This document shows positions 25,267 to 32,754 of a DNA stretch of 64,000 nucleotides, in pieces. The notes beneath the pieces were generated by a model. That model was given only the letters and a program-made list of their open reading frames with translations, was not told the DNA's origin and ran no database searches. Within the stretch, counting starts at the first letter, position 1, and each line of letters opens with the position of its first letter. This stretch comes from Dehalococcoidia bacterium (lineage in GTDB: Bacteria; Chloroflexota; Dehalococcoidia; Lucifugimonadales; UBA1123), in NCBI GenBank assembly GCA_021295915.1, contig JAGWBK010000004.1, forward strand, positions 1 to 64,000. The letters run 5' to 3'. A program made the position numbers and the translations under genes.

Positions 25267-26293
25267 CGAGGCGAATGCAGATCCATTGAGAAACGAACCA
25301 TCTGGGAGCCGTCCTGTGGTTAGTGCCCAGGCCTTAACCAAGCTGTTCCCAGTCTCGCACTCATGGTTGGGCGGGCAGAAGAGCTTCGTGCACGCTGTTG
25401 ACGATATTTCTTTCGACCTGATGGGCGGCGAGAGTCTCGGACTCGTAGGAGAATCCGGTTGCGGCAAGACCACCACCGGCAAGCTGCTCGTCCGACTGAT
25501 AGAACCTACTGCGGGTCACATCCAGTTTGATGATGGGACCGGAAATTCAGAGGACATTGCGATCCTCAAAGGGGCCTCTCTCAAGGCGTTCAGAAAGAAG
25601 GCCCAGATGGTCTTCCAGGACCCGTACGAGTCCCTGAACCCACGGCAGACCGTCTTCGATGCGGTCTCGGAGCCGCTCAGGGTACAGAACATTGGCGGGC
25701 CAGCCGAGAGAATCGAGCGAGTGTCAGACATGCTTGTCCTGGTCGGACTCTCCCCGCCATCGACATTTCTGTTCCGGTATCCGCACGAGCTTTCAGGTGG
25801 GCAGAGACAGCGTGTAGTAATTGCCAGGGCACTGGTGGTCGAGCCTACCTTTGTGGTCGCTGACGAGCCGACGTCAATGTTGGATGTGTCGGTCCGCACT
25901 GGCATCATGCGCCTTATGGACGACCTCGGCGACCGGCTGGGCATCACCTACGTGTACATTACGCATGACCTGGCCGTTGCCAGATACATGTGCAACCGCA
26001 TCGCCGTGATGTACCTGGGCAAGATCGTGGAAGTAGGAGAGACTGAGCAGCTTCTTAGCAACCCCCAGCACCCATACACAAAGGCTCTGCTGTCGGCAGT
26101 GCCGGTTCCCGACCCTGCCTCAACCCGGGACCCAGTCAACATCAAGGGCGGCGTGACCACGCCGGTGGATCCACCCCCTCGGTGTCGCTTCTACGATCGG
26201 TGTCCCATTGCAGACAACTTCTGCCGGGACAATGTCCATCCCCCACTTGAAGACAAGGGTGCAGGCCAGTTCGCAGCCTGCTACAAGGTCTAG
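25259..26293 (+). CDS. ABC transporter ATP-binding protein, DppF/OppF type
   Basis: Second ATPase (344 aa), completing the five-gene importer. Walker A is LVGESGCGKTTTGKLL, signature HELSGGQRQRVVIARALVVEP, Walker B FVVADEPTSMLD, switch YITHDLAVARYM. A DppF-type C-terminal motif PPPRCRFYDRCPIADNFC is present. The N-terminal 60 residues include a short insertion (SHSWLGGQKSF) common in this subfamily. It is the last gene of the operon; the next 128 bp lead to a regulator gene with its own promoter. Confidence 0.94.
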   Translation: MSNEANADPLRNEPSGSRPVVSAQALTKLFPVSHSWLGGQKSFVHAVDDISFDLMGGESLGLVGESGCGKTTTGKLLVRLIEPTAGHIQFDDGTGNSEDIAILKGASLKAFRKKAQMVFQDPYESLNPRQTVFDAVSEPLRVQNIGGPAERIERVSDMLVLVGLSPPSTFLFRYPHELSGGQRQRVVIARALVVEPTFVVADEPTSMLDVSVRTGIMRLMDDLGDRLGITYVYITHDLAVARYMCNRIAVMYLGKIVEVGETEQLLSNPQHPYTKALLSAVPVPDPASTRDPVNIKGGVTTPVDPPPRCRFYDRCPIADNFCRDNVHPPLEDKGAGQFAACYKV

Positions 26294-26376
26294 GCACGCT
26301 CGCCAAACAACTGCCGGACTGACCAGCCGGCATTTCCCAGAAGATCCGAGCCGAAACTAGCACAATGCCGTCTCTG

Positions 26377-26396
26377 TGTTATACTTACATGTAAGT
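26377..26396 (+). promoter_or_regulatory. Promoter with overlapping palindromic operator
   Basis: An extended -10 element TGTTATACT (26377-26385) overlaps the perfect 14-bp palindrome ACTTACATGTAAGT (26383-26396). A second half-like copy (AAGTTACATT, 26398-26407) follows at once. Position just upstream of a ribbon-helix-helix gene suggests that the protein binds here and represses itself. The sequence elements are seen directly; binding is inference. Confidence 0.6.
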
Positions 26397-26421
26397 AAGT
26401 TACATTCAGGAAGGTAATGCA

Positions 26422-26862
26422 ATGTCAATGAACGGTGATCGCCAAGAAGAGACACGCGACAGTCACGATGGTGAGGCTCGGAAGCGGGCGAGGACAATCA
26501 CGATCACTCTGGACGATCTCGAAGACGTAGATAAAGTGGTCCGCGACGCGCTGGGGAAAGGCCGAGACGTCGCAACCTCGGTGGGCGACTCGATTCGAGA
26601 CTCCATAAAGGCCGTGCGCACTACCCGAGACAGCGTAGTGATGGTCAGGCTCAGCAGGGACAGCCTGGAGAGGCTGGACGAACTCGTCGACTGCGGTGTT
26701 GCCAACAGCCGCTCCGAAGCTGCTGCCTTCCTGATAGGCGAAGGCGTAAAGGCGCGGTCGGACCTGTATGACAAGATAGCCGAGCAGACTCGTGTCATTA
26801 GAGAGGCCAGGGAGAAGCTCCGCCAACTGCTCGAGGAGGAGTCCGAACCTGACGCCTCCTAG
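26422..26862 (+). CDS. Ribbon-helix-helix (CopG/Arc-like) regulator with long N-terminal extension
   Basis: A 146-residue protein. Residues about 71-112 match the ribbon-helix-helix fold: beta strand SVVMVRLS, then helix SLERLDELVDCG, then the turn and helix SRSEAAAFLIGEGVKAR. A charged helical tail (residues 113-142) probably supports dimer or tetramer assembly. The N-terminal 70 residues are acidic/basic with no recognised domain, but ARTITITLDDLEDVDKVV resembles another short strand-helix. ATG 26422 has AGGAAGG upstream. The gene has its own palindromic promoter, so autoregulation is likely. It could also control the ABC importer upstream; no direct evidence. Confidence 0.72.
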   Translation: MSMNGDRQEETRDSHDGEARKRARTITITLDDLEDVDKVVRDALGKGRDVATSVGDSIRDSIKAVRTTRDSVVMVRLSRDSLERLDELVDCGVANSRSEAAAFLIGEGVKARSDLYDKIAEQTRVIREAREKLRQLLEEESEPDAS

Positions 26863-26944
26863 AGCTTGGCTCTGATGTGATACGAACCGGAAGGGTTTCC
26901 ACTCGATGTCTAGAGCCTAGCGGCCCCTCCCCTAGATTGAGTGC

Positions 26945-28087
26945 CTAGAGGATCTCCGTCAGCATCTTTCTGAGGTCATCCCTTTCCATTGGCTTGGGAA
27001 GCAGTGCAAGTCGGTCCCACCGCGTATTTTCGACAATCTTGTCTATGTCGTCTTCCTGGATGCCGAGCCCTGACAGCCGCGTCTCAAGACCGCAGTCCGA
27101 CATGATTCGTTCGATTTTGTCGGAGGCTTCCTCAATGGTGCTTACACCCACGGCAGACAGCAGTGCCGGAATTCGGTCTGCGATAGCGGGCGCTGACCAC
27201 TTCAGGAAGGAAGTCAGCGTTATCGACACTGACTGCCCATGCTCCGCCCTCCAGTAGAGGGTGAGTGGACTTCCCACTCCATGACACGCATTTGGTGTGC
27301 TGTTGCTGTACCCCACTCCTGACATCGTCGCAGCAAGGGCACAGGCCGCGCGTGACTCCAGGTCTCCCTGGATTGCGGATCGCACCAGGTTCCCTGAGTA
27401 CAGCCGCATAACTTCTAGGGCGTAGGCATCTGATATCGGTTCCGAATTCACGTTCCAGTAACTTTCGAAGGCGCTGGTGAATGCATCCATGCCCGTGTTT
27501 GCGACCAGGCTCTGCGACATCGTCATGGCAAGTTTCGGGTCCACAATTGCCACAGTTGGGAACATCCGAACGTCCCCTAGTCCGAACTGAGAATGTGAGT
27601 CCCAGTCCCAGAGAGCAGACCCGGAGGTCACCTCGCTGCTGCTGCCCGATGTAGTGGGCACGGCGATGAATGGCAGGCTCGCATTTTCGAGCTTGGCAAT
27701 CCTTTTGGAATAGTCCTTAGCAGGCCCCTCGTGTGTGGCAAGGACTGCCGCCGCCTTTGCGAGGTCCAGCGCACTCCCGCCTCCGATGCCGACGACGATG
27801 TCCACACCGGACTCTCTGCATACGGCAGCTGCTTCATCTGCATCTGCTGGAGTCGGGAAAGGGTCCGCACGGTCGTGCAGCACCACGTCGAAGCCATCGA
27901 GGAGGTTCAGTACTCTCTGGAGAATTCCCCTCGATCTCAGGAACGAACGTCCTGTAACTAACAGGATTTTGGACCCTTCTCCAACTACATCCCGGACTTC
28001 GTTTGGCAGCTGATCGAGGGTGTCTGTCCCAAAGACGATGCGCGTGGTGTTTCTCCAGACGAAAGACGGTACAAAGTTATCTGCCAC
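26945..28087 (-). CDS. Iron-containing alcohol dehydrogenase family protein
   Basis: A 380-residue group III NAD(P)-dependent dehydrogenase. It has the nucleotide-binding GIGGGSALDLAKAAAVLATH and AVPTTSGSSSEVTSGSALWD. At the metal site the family pattern DxxxH appears as GMDAFTSAFESY, with Ser where the first His ligand is expected; the later NACHGVGSPL and EHGQSVSI histidines are present. So one of four canonical metal ligands seems lost, a feature that may point to a metal-independent or maleylacetate-reductase-like member. GTG 28087 is chosen because AGGAGG sits just upstream. It diverges from the ThDP enzyme gene. Confidence 0.86.
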   Translation of the reverse strand: MADNFVPSFVWRNTTRIVFGTDTLDQLPNEVRDVVGEGSKILLVTGRSFLRSRGILQRVLNLLDGFDVVLHDRADPFPTPADADEAAAVCRESGVDIVVGIGGGSALDLAKAAAVLATHEGPAKDYSKRIAKLENASLPFIAVPTTSGSSSEVTSGSALWDWDSHSQFGLGDVRMFPTVAIVDPKLAMTMSQSLVANTGMDAFTSAFESYWNVNSEPISDAYALEVMRLYSGNLVRSAIQGDLESRAACALAATMSGVGYSNSTPNACHGVGSPLTLYWRAEHGQSVSITLTSFLKWSAPAIADRIPALLSAVGVSTIEEASDKIERIMSDCGLETRLSGLGIQEDDIDKIVENTRWDRLALLPKPMERDDLRKMLTEIL

Positions 28088-28145
28088 TCTTAACCTCCTG
28101 GGGTTGTTCGCGAAGTGCGGGCCCATTCTACCACCGGAGCCCAAC

Positions 28146-28173
28146 TTGACAGTGCTTGGCCTGAAGATACAAT
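28146..28173 (+). promoter_or_regulatory. Sigma-70-type promoter for the ThDP enzyme gene
   Basis: TTGACA (28146-28151), 16-bp spacer, TACAAT (28168-28173), ending 37 bp before the ATG at 28211, which has an AGGAGG-type site. One of the best promoter matches in the window. Confidence 0.7.
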
Positions 28174-28210
28174 TGCCGCAGTCCCATAGTAGGACAAGGA
28201 GGCAAACGAA

Positions 28211-29878
28211 ATGGCAGACGTGACAGGGGCCGAACTGGTCGTTGACTCGCTCAAAAGAGAAGGCATCGATACCGTTTACACATTACCGGGGGACCCCGTC
28301 GGTCCGATAGTCAACGGCTGTGCTGAGGCCGGCCTGCGAGTGATCACAGTGCGCCATGAGCAGGCCGCGGCAATGGCCGCACAGGCTCACTCGTACTTCA
28401 CGAGGGGCGTGGGCGTGTGCATAGCGGCCTCTGGTGTAGGACAGACTAACACTCTGACAGCTATCGCCAACGCGCAGGTCAACTGCTGGCCGATGCTGGT
28501 GATCGGTGGCTCTGCAGAGCTCCGCCGCCGAAACATGGGCGACTTCCAGGAATTGGCACAGGTGGAGTCCACCGAGCCCCTCTGCAAGTGGGCCTACGCC
28601 GCCGAGTCCATTCAGAGAATCCCCACTCTCATCAACATAGCCCTTCGCAAGGCATTGGCCGGACGGCCTGGTCCCGTCTACCTCGACCTGCCTGCCGAGA
28701 TGATATCGGGCTCCGTGGACGACTCGGAAGTTCCCGTTCCTACCCCAGCTCCGGAAGCCGCAAGACCCCTTGCCGAGCCCCAGAAGATACAGGAAGCGCT
28801 GGACATCCTCAGAGAGGCCGAGCGACCGCTGCTGATTGTAGGGAAAGGTGCGGCATGGTCATGGGCTGAGGATGAACTCCTGCAATTCGTCAACGAGACG
28901 CAGATCCCGTTCCTGACCTCACCAATGGGAGCGGGCGTCCTGCCCCCAGATCATCCCATGAACGTCTCTGCGGCACGAACCCAGGCGCTTCAGGGCGCCG
29001 ACACTGTGGTACTCGTAGGAGCCAGACTGAACTGGATCTTCCACTTCGGCCAGCCTCCAAGGTTCGCTGAAGACTACAAGCTCATTCAGGTCGACATAGA
29101 ACCGGAGGAAATCGGCATCAACCATGCGGCAGACGTGGGCCTTGTGGGCGATGCCAAGATGGTAGTAGGGCAGCTGGTAGAGGCGCTTGAGACGTCTCCA
29201 GTCGAGTTTGGCGAGACCCCCTGGCTGGGAGGCCTGCAGGAGAAGGCGGCCCAGAATGGGGAGACGATCGAACCAATGCTGAACACCGATACCATGCCCC
29301 TTGGCTACTATCGGATCCTCAAAGAGATCCGTGACTACATGCCAAAGGACTCGATCCTGGTTGCCGACGGAGCTTCCACGATGGACATCTCTCGCCAGGT
29401 AATTCCCGTGTGGAATCCCAGGCAGCGCGTCGACGCTGGGGTTGCGGGATGTGTCGGCGTCGGCGTCCCGTTCTCAATCGCCGCCAAGGTAGTCCATCCC
29501 GACAAGCCCGTCGTCTGCCTGCAAGGTGACTGGGCCTTCGGCTTCAACGGTATGGACATCGAGACCGCCGTCCGCTTCAAACTGCCCGTCGTCTGGGTAG
29601 TGTTCCAGAACGCCAACATCGACAAATGGGTCCGCGAATACGTTGATGGCGAAGAGAATCCGAATGACTTCACACCCAGCATGAGGTTCGATCTCATGAT
29701 GGTGGCGTTTGGCGGCCACGGGGAGTACGTCGAAAAACCGGACGAGATCAGGCCGGCCCTTGAGCGGGCGTTCAACTCGGGGAAGGCAGCGCTCGTAAAC
29801 GTAATTATGGACCCGGGCGCTAGCCGACGACCGCAGCAGTTCGCGTGGCTTGCTCGCGAAGGCCGGATGGGCTACTAG
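28211..29878 (+). CDS. Thiamine-diphosphate enzyme, oxalyl-CoA decarboxylase / 2-hydroxyacyl-CoA lyase-like
   Basis: A 555-residue three-domain ThDP enzyme. The cofactor-activating glutamate is in RHEQAAAMAAQAHSYF; the pattern SGVGQTNTLTAIANAQVNCWPML, then GGSAELRRRNMGDFQELAQV, and VGKGAAWSWAEDELLQF follow those of oxalyl-CoA decarboxylase and human HACL1 more closely than acetolactate synthase. The Mg-ThDP motif is QGDWAFGFNGMDIETAVRFK to VVFQNANIDKWV. Likely reaction: cleavage or decarboxylation of a 2-hydroxyacyl-CoA or oxalyl-CoA. No formyl-CoA transferase is nearby, so the oxalate route is not supported by context. Confidence 0.85.
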   Translation: MADVTGAELVVDSLKREGIDTVYTLPGDPVGPIVNGCAEAGLRVITVRHEQAAAMAAQAHSYFTRGVGVCIAASGVGQTNTLTAIANAQVNCWPMLVIGGSAELRRRNMGDFQELAQVESTEPLCKWAYAAESIQRIPTLINIALRKALAGRPGPVYLDLPAEMISGSVDDSEVPVPTPAPEAARPLAEPQKIQEALDILREAERPLLIVGKGAAWSWAEDELLQFVNETQIPFLTSPMGAGVLPPDHPMNVSAARTQALQGADTVVLVGARLNWIFHFGQPPRFAEDYKLIQVDIEPEEIGINHAADVGLVGDAKMVVGQLVEALETSPVEFGETPWLGGLQEKAAQNGETIEPMLNTDTMPLGYYRILKEIRDYMPKDSILVADGASTMDISRQVIPVWNPRQRVDAGVAGCVGVGVPFSIAAKVVHPDKPVVCLQGDWAFGFNGMDIETAVRFKLPVVWVVFQNANIDKWVREYVDGEENPNDFTPSMRFDLMMVAFGGHGEYVEKPDEIRPALERAFNSGKAALVNVIMDPGASRRPQQFAWLAREGRMGY

Positions 29879-29895
29879 AAGTCCAACCTAGAGGT

Positions 29896-30348
29896 TTACG
29901 CTTCTCTGTAAGCCTGACCTCTCGAAGTCACAGCCTCGAGTGCAGTGAAGTCTCCAAACTCGACTTCATGACCTCGAGGCTGCGGCGGTCGCGGCTCAAG
30001 TCCAAGCGCCTCAACTATCTCGGGGTTTGAGTAGTACCCGTTATAAGTGTGCAAGAGTAGCATCTCGAAGAAAGCAGACTTGCTGGATTCAACGTGCCTG
30101 AGTACGTCGTCCTGCTGATCGCCGCTCATTTGTACGAAACTGGAGTCGCGTCGAACTGCAGCAGTCTCTATGCTGCGTAGTCCGGCCGCAAACAGCCTGG
30201 CTAGTCGAGGAGACTCTCCCGCAACGGTGTCAAGGTAGTCGGCGGTGCCGACCTGACCAGCTCCCGGCATTGTGCCTGAAGGCGGAATCAGTCGGTCAAG
30301 TACCACGTCGAGCAATGCCCTTTGATCGGCACTGAGAAAAATTGCCAT
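29896..30348 (-). CDS. Gluconate 2-dehydrogenase subunit 3-like protein
   Basis: A 150-residue protein resembling subunit 3 of membrane-bound gluconate 2-dehydrogenase, a small partner of GMC-type flavoproteins. Visible family traits are LSADQRALLDVVLDRLIPPSGTMPGAG near the start and ALLLHTYNGYYSNPE-like text (FFEMLLLHTYNGYYSNPEIV) in the middle. No twin-arginine signal is evident, unlike many relatives that travel through Tat. It directly follows the GMC gene (18 bp) and converges with the ThDP gene. Confidence 0.8.
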   Translation of the reverse strand: MAIFLSADQRALLDVVLDRLIPPSGTMPGAGQVGTADYLDTVAGESPRLARLFAAGLRSIETAAVRRDSSFVQMSGDQQDDVLRHVESSKSAFFEMLLLHTYNGYYSNPEIVEALGLEPRPPQPRGHEVEFGDFTALEAVTSRGQAYREA

Positions 30349-30366
30349 GATTCAGACTCCTGCCGG

Positions 30367-31980
30367 CTAATCCAGAAGATGCCTTGCGTTCTGCTTGAAT
30401 TCATCCGCCATGAGCAGCGCCACTGCCTGGATGGTTGACGTTGGGTTCACTGCTCCCGCGGTTACGAAAACGCTCCCGTCGATGATGAACAGGTTCTTCA
30501 CGTCGTGAGTTTGGCCCGACCTACCGACCACACTGCCGGATGGGTCCTCACCCATCCTCGCGGTCCCGAGCAGGTGCCATCCTGCCGGACGAAGTAAGGG
30601 GTTTGCCGTCACCGTGTGCGCACCGGCCGCCTCTAGGACTTCCGTCGCGGACCCTATGCCGTGGTCCATCATCTTGCGGCTGTTTTCACTCAACGTGTAG
30701 CTAATCTTGGGCGCCGGTATGCCATTGCTGTCAGTCAGTTCGTCGTCGGGCGTCACCTCATTGTGAAGCTCCGGTAGGTCCTCTCCGATGACCGCAATTG
30801 TGACTGTATGACCTAGCCGTTCGGCCAGCGCCGAGTGATGCTCGTTGCCCCACGGCAGTCTCTGTCCACCGGCTCCTCCTCTTGCGACAGCTACCGGTCC
30901 AGTACTTCGAGCTACCTGGAAGGCGTAACCGCGTACAAACCCCCTGGACAGGTCTGTCTCGTAGTGTTCCTGGCTGACAATGCTGGCTCCCATTGGACCC
31001 TTATAGCCTTCAAGCATCTCGTCGAAGACCCCCGTGACCATCGAGTAGGGATGGAACATCAAGTTCTTGCCAACGAGACCTGACGAATTCGCGAGACCAT
31101 CAGGGAAGGCAGGAGTGGCCGAATTCAAAAGCAGCCGCGGAGTACCGATCCCATTGCAGGCAAGCACCACTACACTCGCCTTCTGCTCCCGGACCTGTCC
31201 GTCGGCGTCGTAGTAGACGACCCCGTCTGCAAGACCGTCCTTGTTGACCGTGATCTCACGCACGCGGCAGTGAGTCCTGAGTTGAGCGCCCATGGCGAGG
31301 GCCTTGGGCCAGTAAGTGACGTCAGTGGAAGCCTTGGCTCTTCTGCTGCACCCAATGTCGCAGGGGCCGCAGTTGTTGCACGCCGCACGTCCGTCATACG
31401 GGGCAGTCAGAATTGCGGAATCCGAAGGCCACCAGTGCCAGCCCAGCTTGTCGAAGCCGTTCGCCATTGTCTGGCCCAGAACGCCGAGTGGAATGGGAGG
31501 CGTCTGCCGCTCGGACTTAGGAGGGTATGCTGTGTCACCTGTCATCCCGGCCACGCCCATGATGCGGTCGTTGGTGTCGAAGTACGGCTCCAACTCGGCA
31601 TATGTCACCGGCCAGTCGTCCCCGACGCCGTCAAGAGATTTCGTCTTGAAGTCCGACGGATGGAACCTCGGGAAGTGAGCACTCCAGTGGATTGTGCTGC
31701 CTCCAACAGCGTTGTACATCAGTGGCGCTATCGGAGAGTCTTTGTCATTGACAGGGTAGTCTTCCGGAAGGTTCCTGAAGTTCGGGTCAGGATTGAAGTC
31801 AGTCTGGCGATGTATCTCCCAGTCCTGCTGGTTGGACGGATAGTTGGATGGATTTGTCCACCCTCCCTGTTCCAGGCACAGAACGCTGAACCCATCTTTC
31901 GCCAGGCTCCAGGCGAACGCCGCGCCCGAAGCGCCGGCCCCTATGATTACAACATCCTGTCTTTCGCCTCCGTTGCCCAT
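30367..31980 (-). CDS. GMC family FAD-dependent oxidoreductase
   Basis: A 537-residue flavoprotein of the gluconate-dehydrogenase-like GMC branch. FAD fold GxGxxG is in VVIIGAGASGAAFAWSLAKDG; GGSTIHWSAHFPRFHP is the GMC signature region; a cysteine cluster CNNCGPCDIGCSRRAK (about residues 209-224) may hold Fe-S or disulfides; HLLGTARMGEDPSGSVV and the C-terminal FAD site NPTSTIQAVALLMADEF follow. It oxidises a sugar, polyol or sterol-like alcohol; substrate not known. The subunit-3 gene follows it. No cytochrome c subunit lies beside it, so the electron acceptor is unclear. Confidence 0.88.
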   Translation of the reverse strand: MGNGGERQDVVIIGAGASGAAFAWSLAKDGFSVLCLEQGGWTNPSNYPSNQQDWEIHRQTDFNPDPNFRNLPEDYPVNDKDSPIAPLMYNAVGGSTIHWSAHFPRFHPSDFKTKSLDGVGDDWPVTYAELEPYFDTNDRIMGVAGMTGDTAYPPKSERQTPPIPLGVLGQTMANGFDKLGWHWWPSDSAILTAPYDGRAACNNCGPCDIGCSRRAKASTDVTYWPKALAMGAQLRTHCRVREITVNKDGLADGVVYYDADGQVREQKASVVVLACNGIGTPRLLLNSATPAFPDGLANSSGLVGKNLMFHPYSMVTGVFDEMLEGYKGPMGASIVSQEHYETDLSRGFVRGYAFQVARSTGPVAVARGGAGGQRLPWGNEHHSALAERLGHTVTIAVIGEDLPELHNEVTPDDELTDSNGIPAPKISYTLSENSRKMMDHGIGSATEVLEAAGAHTVTANPLLRPAGWHLLGTARMGEDPSGSVVGRSGQTHDVKNLFIIDGSVFVTAGAVNPTSTIQAVALLMADEFKQNARHLLD

Positions 31981-32095
31981 GAATCAACCCCTGTTTCTTC
32001 GCGCGGTCACAACACGCGTCTGAATGCTGGTCACCCGGAGTGAGATCGAGATCGTCATTCGTCCTGTTCCTCGTTGCGTGAGTATATATCACAGC

Positions 32096-32124
32096 TTGTC
32101 GACATGCCCGCCGTGTTTTACCAT
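32096..32124 (+). promoter_or_regulatory. Probable promoter for greA and the tRNA-synthetase cluster
   Basis: TTGTCG (32096-32101), 17-bp spacer, TACCAT (32119-32124), 73 bp before the greA ATG, in the 217-bp gap that separates greA from the divergent GMC gene. The hexamers are imperfect. Confidence 0.35.
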
Positions 32125-32197
32125 ATACGAACGCGGCTGAGAGATGTCTAATCTGTGCATCGCCTCTCAGTCGCTTTGGTTATGTCGGAGCGTCCCA

Positions 32198-32668
32198 ATG
32201 ACTCAGCGCCAGCAATTCCTCACTCCAGAAGGTCGCGACCAACTACAGGAGGAACTCCACCAGCTCCGTACCGTACGTCGTCCTGATGTCGCCGCCCGCA
32301 TTCACGTGGCAACTGAAAGCGGCGGTACCGTTGACAACGCCGAGTATGAGGAAGTCAAGAACGAACAGGCATTTGTCGAGGGGCGCATCAGGGACCTCGA
32401 ACAGTTATTGAACAACGCAATCGTGGCCGAGCGAAGTCCTGAGTCGGAGGGCCAGGTCCAGTTCGGGTCCGCCGTAACCGTGAAGACAGAAAGAGGCCAG
32501 AACCGGAGCTACCAACTGGTTGGAAGTGCAGAGGCGCGTCCCCTTGAGGGGAAGATCTCAAATGAGTCTCCAGTAGGACAGGCTCTCTTCGATCGTCGCG
32601 TGGGGGATGTGATTGAAGTATCCACCCCTTCAGGAGTCCAGAAACTTACTATAGTGGCCATAGAGTAA
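32198..32668 (+). CDS. greA: Transcription elongation factor GreA
   Basis: Rescues backtracked RNA polymerase by stimulating transcript cleavage. The 156 residues have an N-terminal coiled coil with the acidic tip DNAEYEEVKNEQAF (the catalytic Asp and Glu region) and a C-terminal FKBP-like domain with GSAVTVKTER, PLEGKISNESPVGQALFDRRVGDVIEV. Start at ATG 32198 with GGAG upstream gives the normal family length. It heads a housekeeping run toward lysS, 86 bp downstream. Confidence 0.93.
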   Translation: MTQRQQFLTPEGRDQLQEELHQLRTVRRPDVAARIHVATESGGTVDNAEYEEVKNEQAFVEGRIRDLEQLLNNAIVAERSPESEGQVQFGSAVTVKTERGQNRSYQLVGSAEARPLEGKISNESPVGQALFDRRVGDVIEVSTPSGVQKLTIVAIE

Positions 32669-32754
32669 GACCCAGTTTTCCACACCGGACTCACCATTTA
32701 CACCAATAGCACACCAGCATCGACCGAAGCCTCGCTAAGAGGAGGACAGAAAAT

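Noticed and set aside
19854-26293. Nickel or a specific peptide as ligand of the Dpp-type importer
   Set aside because: The binding-protein family covers many ligands; nothing in the sequence fixes one.
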